Assembly: GCA_013215295.1 (NCBI GenBank)
Contig: JABSOZ010000008.1
Span: 1-64,000, forward strand
Origin: Colwellia sp.
GTDB lineage: Bacteria > Pseudomonadota > Gammaproteobacteria > Enterobacterales > Alteromonadaceae
DNA length: 64,000 nucleotides
Reading direction: 5' to 3'
The stretch's first letter is position 1, and every line of letters starts with the position of its first letter. Position numbers and translations under genes: made by a program. Positions 8,922 through 17,254 of the stretch are shown in pieces. The notes under the pieces were generated by a model. The model saw only the letters and a program-made list of their open reading frames with translations. It did no database searches and had not been told where the DNA came from.

Positions 8922-10475
8922 ATGAAAACATTCTATTTAGTCAATATACTTGCATTGCTACTCATATTATCGCCGCTAGCACATGCAGACAACAATGCAG
9001 ACAATACTTCAAATCATAAACTTACATTACCTATCGATGAAAGCTCAACAACTAAACACAGCACCCAAGTTAATGGCAAAAAATTCAGTTACACTGCAAC
9101 AACAGGTACTCAACCAGTATGGGACGAGGAAGGAAATCCTACAGCCAGTTTGTTTTATACCTATTATCAGCGTAGCGATGTTAAAAATAAAAGTACCCGT
9201 CCGTTATTAATTTCCTTCAATGGTGGTCCCGGTTCAGCATCTGTTTGGATGCACGTTGCTTATACGGGGCCACGTGTTTTAAATGTTGATAACGAAGGGT
9301 ACCCACTACAGCCTTACGGCGTAAAAACTAACGACTACTCAATTTTAGATGTGGCGGATATTGTATTTGTTAATCCTGTGAATACAGGTTATTCGCGCGT
9401 TTTGCCTGACAAAGAGGGCAAGATGCCTTCGAAAGATGATCAAAAATCGATGTTTTTTGGTGTAAATGCTGACGTTAAATATTTAGCCGACTGGGTAAAT
9501 ACTTTCGTTACCCGTAATAATCGCTGGCGTTCACCGAAATACTTAATTGGCGAAAGCTACGGCACTACTCGCGTGTCAGGTTTGGCGTTAGAGCTACAAT
9601 CGCGTCAATGGATGTATTTAAATGGTGTGATTTTAGTTTCACCAACTGATATAGGTATTAAGCGTGACGGGCCTGTTAAAGCGGCTAATCGTTTACCCTA
9701 TTTCGCTGCAGCAGCTTGGTATCACAAAGCACTCAATAGCGATCTACAGCAAAAAGACTTATTAGACATTTTACCTGAAGTTGAAAAATTCACTATCGAG
9801 CAATATATGCCAGCGCTCGCGAAAGGTGGCTTTATCAGCCCGCAAGAGAAACAATTGATTGCAGAAAAGGTGTCTTACTATTCAGGACTTTCGGTTAAAG
9901 AGGTAATGCGCAGTAATTTAGATATTAGCGCTTCATATTTTTGGAAAGCGTTATTACGAGACCGTGAGCAAACGATTGGCCGTTTAGATTCTCGCTACTT
10001 GGGCATTGACGAGAAAGTAACGGGGTCACGTCCTGATTACAATGCTGAACTCACCTCATGGTTACACAGCTTCACTCCTGCTATAAATTACTACTTACGC
10101 GAAGAGTTGAAGTACAAAACCGATATTAAATATAATATGTTTGGTAATGTTCATCCGTGGGATCGTACTAATAACAACACAGGTAAAAACTTGCGCTTAG
10201 CGATGGCCCAAAACCCTTATTTAAATGTGATGATTCAATCAGGCTACTACGACGGAGCGACTAATTATTTTGATGCTAAGTACACAATGTGGCAGCTGGA
10301 TCAAAGTGGTAAAATGAAAGACCGTTTGTCGTTTAAAGGCTATCGAAGTGGTCACATGATGTATCTTCGCTATGAAGATTTGAAAGCAGCTAATGATGAT
10401 ATTCGACAATTTATTAAAGCGTCTTTACCGAATAAAAAACAAGCCGCTAAATATGATGCGGTTTCGTCAAAATAA
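8922..10475 (+). CDS. Secreted S10-family serine carboxypeptidase-like protein
   Basis: A 517-residue exported enzyme with a signal peptide of about 22 residues ending SPLAHA. It carries the S10 hallmarks: the oxyanion-hole segment SFNGGPGSASVW, the nucleophile Ser212 in GESYGTTR, an Asp in SGYYDGATNYFD and the catalytic His in YRSGHMMYLR. Family S10 enzymes remove C-terminal residues from peptides, usually at acidic pH. The bacterial members are often annotated only as peptidase S10. It stands alone between two terminator-like hairpins. Start: ATG 8922, preceded by AGGACG. The fold and catalytic triad are well supported; actual substrate is unknown. Confidence 0.92.
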   Translation: MKTFYLVNILALLLILSPLAHADNNADNTSNHKLTLPIDESSTTKHSTQVNGKKFSYTATTGTQPVWDEEGNPTASLFYTYYQRSDVKNKSTRPLLISFNGGPGSASVWMHVAYTGPRVLNVDNEGYPLQPYGVKTNDYSILDVADIVFVNPVNTGYSRVLPDKEGKMPSKDDQKSMFFGVNADVKYLADWVNTFVTRNNRWRSPKYLIGESYGTTRVSGLALELQSRQWMYLNGVILVSPTDIGIKRDGPVKAANRLPYFAAAAWYHKALNSDLQQKDLLDILPEVEKFTIEQYMPALAKGGFISPQEKQLIAEKVSYYSGLSVKEVMRSNLDISASYFWKALLRDREQTIGRLDSRYLGIDEKVTGSRPDYNAELTSWLHSFTPAINYYLREELKYKTDIKYNMFGNVHPWDRTNNNTGKNLRLAMAQNPYLNVMIQSGYYDGATNYFDAKYTMWQLDQSGKMKDRLSFKGYRSGHMMYLRYEDLKAANDDIRQFIKASLPNKKQAAKYDAVSSK

Positions 10476-10493
10476 AATAAGTGCTCGTATCGA

Positions 10494-10524
10494 GCCGATT
10501 AAGTTATATATTAACTTAATCGGC
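10494..10524. terminator. Bidirectional hairpin between convergent genes
   Basis: A perfect 13-bp stem, GCCGATTAAGTTA (10494-10506) with TAACTTAATCGGC (10512-10524), has a 5-base loop. It lies between the converging S10 and DUF4252 genes. There is no long T-run on either side, so termination is inferred from position. Confidence 0.6.
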
Positions 10525-10534
10525 TTAAATACCA

Positions 10535-11107
10535 TTACTCAGCTGACGGTTGCTCAGAGGTATCTTTTTTATATACCTGTTCCATAATAGGGTCAAAAGA
10601 GTCAGGGTGAATATTACCGATGATATTGACAAATACGGCCTCATCGTCTGAAAGAGACAGTACAACTAAACCATCAATAACGTCCCCGCTTGATTTAATA
10701 AACATTAATGAATAATCAGCCGATTCATCATCATTTACTCGCACAATATGCTGCCAGCCGTCAGCACGTAAATTGGCTTGTGTCTCATCAAAGTTATCTT
10801 TGAATAGCTCACTGTTTTCTTCAACTTTATAAATACTGATACGAACGCCATCAACGTCATCTAATAAAGCATCAATTTCAGGATCTTCATCTTTATCAAT
10901 AACCCAGCGTGCAGTGCCAATAGCTAACGGGCCTAAAGATAAGTTTAATTCGTTGTCAGCTTGCCACCAGTAAGGTGATTCAATATCGGCATATCCCGCA
11001 TGATTGTGAAGTCCTCCAGCGGTAATGCCACAGCCGGTAAAGAAAAAGCTTGCCGCAATGGCTAATAACAACGTTGCTTTCTTTAATAAGTGATAAGTTA
11101 GTTTCAT
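10535..11107 (-). CDS. DUF4252 lipoprotein
   Basis: A 190-residue lipoprotein: the N terminus has Lys residues, a hydrophobic stretch and the lipobox FTGC (Cys about residue 26). The body matches the DUF4252 pattern seen also in the next gene (VRISIYKVEENSE, WQHIVRVNDDESADYSLMF, DGLVVLSLSDDEAVFVNIIG). DUF4252 has no established function. It is the last gene of the minus-strand sigma-factor operon, 10 bases after the second DUF4252 gene. Being anchored in the envelope and co-transcribed with an ECF sigma factor, it may be an output or modulator of an envelope-stress response; that is inference. Confidence 0.82.
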   Translation of the reverse strand: MKLTYHLLKKATLLLAIAASFFFTGCGITAGGLHNHAGYADIESPYWWQADNELNLSLGPLAIGTARWVIDKDEDPEIDALLDDVDGVRISIYKVEENSELFKDNFDETQANLRADGWQHIVRVNDDESADYSLMFIKSSGDVIDGLVVLSLSDDEAVFVNIIGNIHPDSFDPIMEQVYKKDTSEQPSAE

Positions 11108-11117
11108 CGTTTACTCT

Positions 11118-11660
11118 CTACTTTAAGTCGATATCAATATTTAGTGATTCAGTTACTTTATTAATTTGCGCAGGGTCTATTTCACCAACAATATTGATAA
11201 AGACGGCTTCTCGTTCATTGCTTGATTCACTATTATTAATGACCATTACCACTAAACCATCCATAATATCATTAGTAATTTTAGTGAATACGCGCACTTT
11301 TTCATCTTTTCCATTTACCGATACGATAGGTAACCAGTCTTTGGTTTTTATGTCTGCACTAACTTTAGCGATTAAATCTAATGCGGGTTGATCGTTACCT
11401 TTCATATTGTAGATTTGTACACGCACGGCTTTTAATTTACTGATTAATTCAGATGCTTCTGGATCAGACATGTTAATTTTGCTGATAAAACCTAACATTG
11501 TCTTATTCAAGTTAACCATCACTTTAGGTTCGCCATAGACCGAATCGAGACTTGCAAAGTCTACATAACCACGCTCTTGTGTAATGTCATTCGCAAAAGC
11601 TGAGCTGCCAATAAATAATGATGAAGTGAAGAATATAAATGCGCTTAATAATTTTTTCAT
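11118..11660 (-). CDS. DUF4252 periplasmic protein
   Basis: A 180-residue exported protein with a standard signal peptide (cut near SSAFA). It is paralogous to its neighbour: VRVQIYNMKGNDQPA, WLPIVSVNGKDEKVRVFTK and DGLVVMVINNSE align with the corresponding parts of the lipoprotein at 10535-11107. The start codon overlaps the end of the upstream gene by 4 bases (11657-11660), so translation is coupled. Together the two DUF4252 genes form a soluble plus lipid-anchored pair. Confidence 0.82.
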   Translation of the reverse strand: MKKLLSAFIFFTSSLFIGSSAFANDITQERGYVDFASLDSVYGEPKVMVNLNKTMLGFISKINMSDPEASELISKLKAVRVQIYNMKGNDQPALDLIAKVSADIKTKDWLPIVSVNGKDEKVRVFTKITNDIMDGLVVMVINNSESSNEREAVFINIVGEIDPAQINKVTESLNIDIDLK

Positions 11661-12208
11661 GATGTTTCCTTAAAATGGTTAAGTGGTTTCAATAAACCTT
11701 GATTCAATGGTTGTTGAATATTTTTGTTAAATGTCTGATTAATTTGCTCAGTTGATACATTTTTAGCAAATGAAATATATTGTAATGCGATTGCTAACTC
11801 TTGTTGAGCATGCTTTATTTCTGCAAGCGATGGTTGTTGGTTTGTCGGTGCACTCAGCATATTGCTGTTAAGCAAAGCGACAGCGGTTACTGTTGCAGCG
11901 AGTGCGGTAAGCTTTGTCCAACTCGGCTTAAAATGGCCAAAAATAACATTAGTGCGCTCTTTGGTTTTTCCAATGCTCTGTAATTTATTTGTAAGCGTTG
12001 TTGGTAAAGGTTGTAAGCCTATTTCGTTTAAGTGTTGCTCAATATGTAACGCGTTCTCTAGATCAATAATTTCTTGATCACTTAACTCCTTATTATTCAA
12101 TTCACTATTCACAGACAATGCTCTTGCCAACACTCGCGTGTCTGCGGAAATATCGTTGTTAGCTAAAAAGTTATCTAATGGTTTCTGCCATGATTTGTCA
12201 TCATTCAT
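11657..12208 (-). CDS. Single-TM protein, putative anti-sigma partner
   Basis: A 183-residue protein with a cytoplasmic N-terminal part of about 90 residues, one hydrophobic segment (about 95-113, LTALAATVTAVALLNSNML) and a short periplasmic tail. It starts 8 bases inside the 3' end of the sigma-factor gene and its own end overlaps the next gene. Size, topology and gene order match anti-sigma factors that sit directly after ECF sigma genes. I do not see a zinc-binding HxxxCxxC motif, so it is not a ZAS-type anti-sigma. Function is inferred from context. Confidence 0.65.
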   Translation of the reverse strand: MNDDKSWQKPLDNFLANNDISADTRVLARALSVNSELNNKELSDQEIIDLENALHIEQHLNEIGLQPLPTTLTNKLQSIGKTKERTNVIFGHFKPSWTKLTALAATVTAVALLNSNMLSAPTNQQPSLAEIKHAQQELAIALQYISFAKNVSTEQINQTFNKNIQQPLNQGLLKPLNHFKETS

Positions 12209-12698
12209 GGGTATACTCCTTTAAAAGGTTTCTCAATTCACGCCGTGCACGGTGCAAATATACTTTTACTTGGCTGGTGGTTAAATTAAGTGACTGAGCG
12301 GCAATACTTTGACTGTTCTGTTGAACATCACAAAGCATAATTAAAGAGCTGTAGGGCTCTTTTAAGCAAGATATAGCATTACTTAACCAACTACTTAGTT
12401 GTTGATGTTGTAAGTTTCCTGCGGGTTCTTCATGATGCTTGGTAACTTGGTGCTCGTCTTCAACTTGGCTGAATTCTTTTCGTTTACGTAACTTATCAAT
12501 ACAAGCATTACGAGTTACTGTAGAGAGCCAAGCAGACATTTTTAAAATATCTACTTGATCTAAGCTGTTCCATAGTCGCGTAAAAACATCTTGTGTAATA
12601 TCTTCCGCTTCATGTTTGTCGCGTAAAATATATAAGGCTAACGAATAAATTCGTTGCTGATGTTCTTCGAGTATTTTATTAAATTTATTTCCTTTCAT
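12201..12698 (-). CDS. ECF-type RNA polymerase sigma factor
   Basis: A 165-residue sigma-70 family protein of the extracytoplasmic-function group. Region 2 is seen in YILRDKHEAEDITQDVFTRLW and the DNA-melting segment SAWLSTVTRNACIDKLRKRK. Region 4 is the C-terminal helix-turn-helix with SIAAQSLNLTTSQVKVYLHRARREL. There is no region 1 or 3, as usual for ECF sigmas. It heads a four-gene minus-strand operon. There is no Shine-Dalgarno sequence before the ATG at 12698, and a candidate promoter ends only a few bases upstream, so the mRNA may be leaderless or nearly so. Confidence 0.92.
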   Translation of the reverse strand: MKGNKFNKILEEHQQRIYSLALYILRDKHEAEDITQDVFTRLWNSLDQVDILKMSAWLSTVTRNACIDKLRKRKEFSQVEDEHQVTKHHEEPAGNLQHQQLSSWLSNAISCLKEPYSSLIMLCDVQQNSQSIAAQSLNLTTSQVKVYLHRARRELRNLLKEYTHE

Positions 12699-12705
12699 AG
12701 TTATA

Positions 12706-12733
12706 ATTACGCACCACTTTGCGAAAGGTTACA
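12706..12733 (-). promoter_or_regulatory. Candidate autoregulated ECF promoter
   Basis: On the minus strand, TGTAACC (12733-12727) and CGTAAT (12711-12706) are separated by 15 bases, just before the sigma-factor start at 12698. An AAC-containing -35 box and a CGT-containing -10 box at this spacing fit many ECF sigma promoters, which are often autoregulated. It is a pattern match only. Confidence 0.35.
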
Positions 12734-12760
12734 AATAAATTTAATTATTTTTTATTTATT

Positions 12761-14026
12761 TTAAAAAATGATCTCCAAACCGATAGGAATAATAAATAAA
12801 GTGCCACAGAAATAAGCAATTTTTTTCACCGTATTACTGTAGTTTTTCTTAACTCTGACACCAAATAACGGTTTTAAAATATCAATACGACGAATAACCT
12901 CGAAGCAGATAAAACATAATAAAATTGTAAAAATAATAACACTTAAAGGCTCAATAACTGGTCCTAACGCCATAGGGGCTAAGTTATAAGCAAGTACAAT
13001 AACAATCGTTTGATGCACAATATAAAAAGGGTAAACCGCATCATTAAAATAACTTAAGGAAGGTGACTTTTTATTTAAATATTTATAAGCGAGTGCTAAT
13101 ACGGTTAATACTCCTAGAACACGTACAAGACTGTAGACAACCATACCTATTATAATTAGCCAAGGTGGAGTGGAATCGTCTAGCGTTAGCCAAACAGTAT
13201 TATAGATAATAATAAAAACACTTAACAATACAGTAAAAGTAAGGAGTAATGCGTTTACATTCACCTTTAACTGTTGCCAAAAACTCGCATGCCAGCCAAT
13301 TAAATAACCGTATACTAGAAAAATGAAACCTAACGGATAACGATTAGTGTCTTGAGGCCATGTTATTTGAATAATAAATATAGGCAGTGAAAGTACTAAG
13401 ACTATTACCGCCATACGTTGCTTAAATAACCACTGGCTAGCGGTTGTAGCATAAGAAGTATTAAATAAAGGTAATAGTATGATTAACGCTATTGAGTATT
13501 CCCATAAAGAACGTAAATACCATAAATGATTTACATCCCAGTGTGGCCAAATACCGGGCTGATAATTTTCGAAAAGAGAACTATTGTCAGTAAACATGGC
13601 TAAATAAAATGGCCAATACGACATGTTTAGTGCGCCATTAGCGGTCATTTCAACATAAAGTTGCGGTGGAACAACCACTAAAACACCAAACAATAAGGGT
13701 AACAGTAAACGTAAACTTCTAACAAAGGTATAACGGATCAAAGACACTTTTACTAAAATGAAACGAATGGCAATACCTGAAATGATCCATAAAGACGCCA
13801 TTCGCCAAGGTTCAACGATCAGCATTAAACTTTCTAATGTTTCTGATTGATAAGTGCTTTTGAAATGAAAGCCCCAATTCGCAACATACAACATACCAAT
13901 GTGATAGAAAATGAGTAAGCCAAAAACAAGAATGCGCAACCAGTCAAGATCGTATCGTCTTTCAGGCATGCCTTGCTGGGCTGGAATAAAGTGTTTTGTT
14001 AAGAAGTTATGAAATTGACCAGACAT
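12761..14026 (-). CDS. Acyltransferase 3 family membrane protein
   Basis: A 421-residue integral membrane protein with about ten transmembrane segments. The N-terminal RRYDLDWLRILVFGLLIFYH matches the acyltransferase-3 signature (R..DLDWLR...I..YH). Further family marks are PHWDVNHLWYLRSLWEY and YPFYIVHQTIVI near the C-terminus. Such enzymes O-acylate cell-surface sugars, glucans or antibiotics in the inner membrane; the substrate cannot be told from sequence. It is divergent from a LytTR regulator gene across a 155-base gap that contains direct repeats, which suggests control by that regulator. Confidence 0.85.
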   Translation of the reverse strand: MSGQFHNFLTKHFIPAQQGMPERRYDLDWLRILVFGLLIFYHIGMLYVANWGFHFKSTYQSETLESLMLIVEPWRMASLWIISGIAIRFILVKVSLIRYTFVRSLRLLLPLLFGVLVVVPPQLYVEMTANGALNMSYWPFYLAMFTDNSSLFENYQPGIWPHWDVNHLWYLRSLWEYSIALIILLPLFNTSYATTASQWLFKQRMAVIVLVLSLPIFIIQITWPQDTNRYPLGFIFLVYGYLIGWHASFWQQLKVNVNALLLTFTVLLSVFIIIYNTVWLTLDDSTPPWLIIIGMVVYSLVRVLGVLTVLALAYKYLNKKSPSLSYFNDAVYPFYIVHQTIVIVLAYNLAPMALGPVIEPLSVIIFTILLCFICFEVIRRIDILKPLFGVRVKKNYSNTVKKIAYFCGTLFIIPIGLEIIF

Positions 14027-14113
14027 TTGCTCACCGATATAGATAAAAAATTTAGGAAGATAATGGCAGGAACTTTTTTAATATAAAGTCAAAAAGGTTT
14101 GATAAACAATGTA

Positions 14114-14140
14114 TAGGGATAAGCGGTGGTAGATAGGGAT
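14114..14140 (+). promoter_or_regulatory. Direct repeats, candidate LytTR operator
   Basis: ATAGGGAT occurs twice, with TAGGGAT at 14114-14120 and 14134-14140. They are 20 bases apart start to start, close to two helical turns, as expected for paired LytTR half-sites on one face of DNA. They lie between the acyltransferase and LytTR genes and could regulate either. Confidence 0.4.
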
Positions 14141-14181
14141 GAAATGTTTTGCTTTATTTCTTGTTATGCTATTTTATACCT

Positions 14182-15030
14182 ATGAATAAATTACAGCATT
14201 TTCAAAAATATAAATTTCGTTACGAAGTCGTCGTTATATTTGGCTACTTTCTAATAAGTACTTTCATTTCGGCCACATCAGTCATCATGGAAGCGAATCG
14301 TTCTGGCGAACCAAGCTTTCAATTATGGGAACCTTTTGTTTGGCAATGGAGCAGTGCGATAAGCATTATATCTTTGTTGCCAGCATGTGTGTTTTTACTA
14401 AAAAAACAGCCTTTTAATTGGTCGAAAATAAAGTATTCGCTTGCGGTGTATTTTATCTTTTCAATATTATTTTCTATTGCTCATGTCAGTATGATGGTTG
14501 CTATTCGTGAACTGATCTATTGGACTCAGTCGACTCATTATGATTTTGGTAATATCCTTATTGAATTCTTATATGAATATCGTAAAGACTTTTTAAGCTT
14601 TATTTCTATTTTAGTCTTTATTAAAGGTTATGGTTTTATTGTCAGTCACTTACAAGGTGAGGCTAGCCCCATTGCCGTTGGTGAAGAAGAAAATATTACT
14701 CAAAGATTTGATCGTTTATTAGTTAAAAAATTAGGTAAAGAATTTATTGTCAAAGTTGAAGCAATAGAGTGGCTTGAGTCATCAGGGAATTATGTTAATT
14801 TGCATATTAAAGGGCGGATATATCCTACTCGAGCAACACTGACTCAATTGATCTCTCAAATTGAAGAACAAGGCTTTTGTCGTATTCATCGTTCGCATGC
14901 TGTTAACTTAAATAATATCGATTCAATTACACCACTCAGTAGTGGAGATAGTGAAGTTAAACTGAATACGGGAAAAACATTGAATTTATCGAGACGATAC
15001 AAAGACGCATTTAAGTCACAACTTTTATAG
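14182..15030 (+). CDS. Membrane LytTR-family transcriptional regulator
   Basis: A 282-residue regulator with about four N-terminal transmembrane helices (residues ~15-160) and a C-terminal LytTR DNA-binding domain. LytTR marks are VKVEAIEWLESSGNYVNLH, ATLTQLISQIEEQGFCRIHR and SHAVNLNNIDSI ending in LSRRYKDAFKSQL. There is no receiver domain, so it is a membrane-bound one-component regulator rather than a classical response regulator. The frame is open from a TTG at 14149; I use the ATG at 14182, although neither start has a strong ribosome-binding site. Likely targets are itself and the divergent acyltransferase. Confidence 0.85.
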   Translation: MNKLQHFQKYKFRYEVVVIFGYFLISTFISATSVIMEANRSGEPSFQLWEPFVWQWSSAISIISLLPACVFLLKKQPFNWSKIKYSLAVYFIFSILFSIAHVSMMVAIRELIYWTQSTHYDFGNILIEFLYEYRKDFLSFISILVFIKGYGFIVSHLQGEASPIAVGEEENITQRFDRLLVKKLGKEFIVKVEAIEWLESSGNYVNLHIKGRIYPTRATLTQLISQIEEQGFCRIHRSHAVNLNNIDSITPLSSGDSEVKLNTGKTLNLSRRYKDAFKSQLL

Positions 15031-15070
15031 TTGGTGGATATTATTTCTATATTTTATTGAATTTTTGACA

Positions 15071-15100
15071 TAAAAAAACCGATGAAAACAAGTACATCGG
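15071..15100 (-). terminator. Terminator-like hairpin facing the minus strand
   Basis: CCGATG (15079-15084) pairs with CATCGG (15095-15100). On the minus strand the stem is followed by seven T. On the plus strand it follows the LytTR gene but has no T-run. No minus-strand gene is visible upstream of it in 15100-15930. Confidence 0.4.
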
Positions 15101-15938
15101 CTGATAGCGTTGGGGAAGCTAAAATATAAAATTATTACAACAGGTGTTCGCTAATAGAGAACAAAATCATTATAGAGCAACAACTCTATAAATGTAAAGG
15201 AAAAAATAAAGTATTTACTCAGTTTTTATTTTTTCTAATCAATACCTTCGTTATTGGTTATGTGGAGGAGCTATATTTGACTGCGCATAATGTTTGAGAC
15301 CACCAATCAATAAATGAGATTGAACTCCAATATGATCACTAATGCCCCTAAGTACCCATGAATAATTGCTGCGGCAAAGGCAGCTTGGAGCACAATATAG
15401 TCATTCAACCTTAATTCAGACTTCTTTGTGAGAAGACTTTATATTCTGAAACATGAAATGTCCTCTTAGAGCGATTCAGCAGACGTTAAAGTGTTAACGA
15501 ATTAGGATCATTCAGTTCCCATTCAAAACATGCTAATACTGATCAATGATTTTTAGTTGGCATAACGTTACAAAAATATTAACTTAAAAAAAGATGACCT
15601 AATCTAGAGTATTTCATATCTATTTGAGATTTAATGAAGATACTTGTTGTTTCTTATCACACATAGAAATTTAGTTACCTTATCAAATAGGACGAGACAT
15701 AAGTTTGAATAAATCATATTAGTTTTTAAATTTTTAATGTTGTTTATCTCATAAAGCTTAACTGACCTAAAGTTAATAGTAATAATTTTTGTTTTCATGG
15801 ATTTAGAGTATCCTATGCAAAAGTGTTTTTTGGCGATAGCGCAGTAAATATGAATAGTACCCCCTCCTCATTAACAAAATATCAACTAGTTAACACTATA
15901 AGTAGTGTCTTTATCTTCCATTCTGTTGAAGGGTGTTT
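15101..15938. other. Long intergenic region, no gene seen
   Basis: About 840 AT-rich bases without a credible open frame in either direction. They contain one short dispersed repeat (15281-15345, listed separately) and the promoter of the AraC regulator gene at their right end. The segment around 15420-15540 may be decayed coding or mobile DNA, but I cannot identify it. Confidence 0.5.
15281..15345 (+). repeat. Dispersed intergenic repeat, short form (copy 1)
   Basis: The copy begins CTGCGCATAATGTTTGAGAC and continues CCAATCAATAAATGAGATTG. The same pattern recurs at 20304-20350, 21819-21870 and 32169-32232, always between genes: GCATAATGTTTGAG, a short variable spacer, AATCA, then TGAGATT. 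It may be one end of a decayed mobile element or a MITE. Confidence 0.6.
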
Positions 15939-17120
15939 ATGTCGATTTTAACGCAATACTTGCACGTAGTAGGGGTATTTCAGGGATTGTTACTTGCGGC
16001 ACTACTTATCTTTGGCGCTAAAACATCTACTGCCAGTCGTATCTTGGGCACTTTATGTCTGCTTCTAGCATTGAGTTTTTTAGGTCCATTTATATATCTG
16101 CAACGGGAAATTAATGTGCTTTCGCCATTGATTGGCTTTCATGCGTTTTTGCCTGCTTGTTTTGGGGCTCTTTTATATTTATATTGCCGTCATGCTATTA
16201 TTGATCGCCCCTTAGCTCTGAAAGACCTATGGCACCTTCTGCCATTAGTAGTTTGTTATTTGCTCAATATTGAATTCTTTTTATCATCACCTGAAGTAAA
16301 GCTCGATATCATTTTGCATGGAACAGAAAATTTAAAGAATTTAAAAACAGCTGAAGCGATAGAGTCGATACAGGCGTTTGTTTATCTAGGCTTTAGTATG
16401 TTTATGGTGCGGCGTATTCAAAATAAAGCCAAACAAACATTATCAAACTTTAACCCTGAAATGTTCTCCTGGCTATGGAAATTGCTATTTTTAGTCCTAG
16501 TCATATGGTCCTTAAAAGAAATGCCGAGTTTATCAGCATATCCTTTTCTTTTTTCTACTGCGGGTGACGTGCTGATTATTGTTTTGATTTATAGCATTGC
16601 CATGGCGCAATGGCGCAATCCAGTTTTATTTAAGATTGCACAATTGAATGCTCAAGAGGAGTTGGCTTCGAGTAATATAATACTGTCTGAAGAAGTTGCT
16701 ACTATTGAGGCGAGTATTGAAACTAAGCGTATCGATGTCGATGCCACTTCTGCTACCGATTCTGGCGCATTAGACCCTAGTATCAGAAGTAGCTTATTAA
16801 AAGTTGTCAGGAAAAATATGCAAGAGCAGCAGACCTATCTGGATAATCAGTTAACTCTAACTCGTTTATCAGAAATCGTTGGCATCAGTACCCATCATCT
16901 ATCTGAAGTATTAAATCAGCATGAAGGAAAAAACTTCTACCAGTTCGTAAATGAATATCGTATTAATTATATTTGCGACAAGATGAAACATGATAAAGAA
17001 ATTAAGATACTTGACCTTGCCATGAACGCAGGTTTCTCCTCAAGAAGCACCTTTAATGCAGTTTTTAAACAATTTGTTAAATTGACTCCTAGCGAATATC
17101 GCAAGCAATTGGCAATTTAA
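15939..17120 (+). CDS. AraC-family regulator with N-terminal membrane domain
   Basis: A 393-residue protein. The first ~220 residues contain about seven hydrophobic helices. The last ~100 form an AraC/XylS double helix-turn-helix: LTRLSEIVGISTHHLSEVLNQ and ILDLAMNAGFSSRSTFNAVFK followed by TPSEYRKQ. A membrane sensor linked straight to AraC DNA binding is frequent in Alteromonadales and Bacteroidetes; ligands are unknown. The frame is open from 15933, but GAAGGG at 15928-15933 fits the ATG at 15939. It lies 134 bases upstream of the large M1 aminopeptidase in the same direction, with a hairpin in between, and may regulate it. Confidence 0.85.
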   Translation: MSILTQYLHVVGVFQGLLLAALLIFGAKTSTASRILGTLCLLLALSFLGPFIYLQREINVLSPLIGFHAFLPACFGALLYLYCRHAIIDRPLALKDLWHLLPLVVCYLLNIEFFLSSPEVKLDIILHGTENLKNLKTAEAIESIQAFVYLGFSMFMVRRIQNKAKQTLSNFNPEMFSWLWKLLFLVLVIWSLKEMPSLSAYPFLFSTAGDVLIIVLIYSIAMAQWRNPVLFKIAQLNAQEELASSNIILSEEVATIEASIETKRIDVDATSATDSGALDPSIRSSLLKVVRKNMQEQQTYLDNQLTLTRLSEIVGISTHHLSEVLNQHEGKNFYQFVNEYRINYICDKMKHDKEIKILDLAMNAGFSSRSTFNAVFKQFVKLTPSEYRKQLAI

Positions 17121-17143
17121 GCAAGGACCCCCCCTTAAAAATA

Positions 17144-17167
17144 TGTGTGATTCGTCCGAATCGCACA
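17144..17167 (+). repeat. Hairpin between AraC regulator and M1 peptidase
   Basis: TGTGTGATTCG (17144-17154) pairs with CGAATCGCACA (17157-17167), one G-T pair. There is no T-run after it, so it may be an mRNA-processing or weak termination structure. Confidence 0.4.
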
Positions 17168-17254
17168 TCCAACTTGTCCCATTCAGACGATTCAAGCAAT
17201 TCAGCATGATTAAATCACCACATTAATTTACTAACAACAGGACCTATGTAAATA

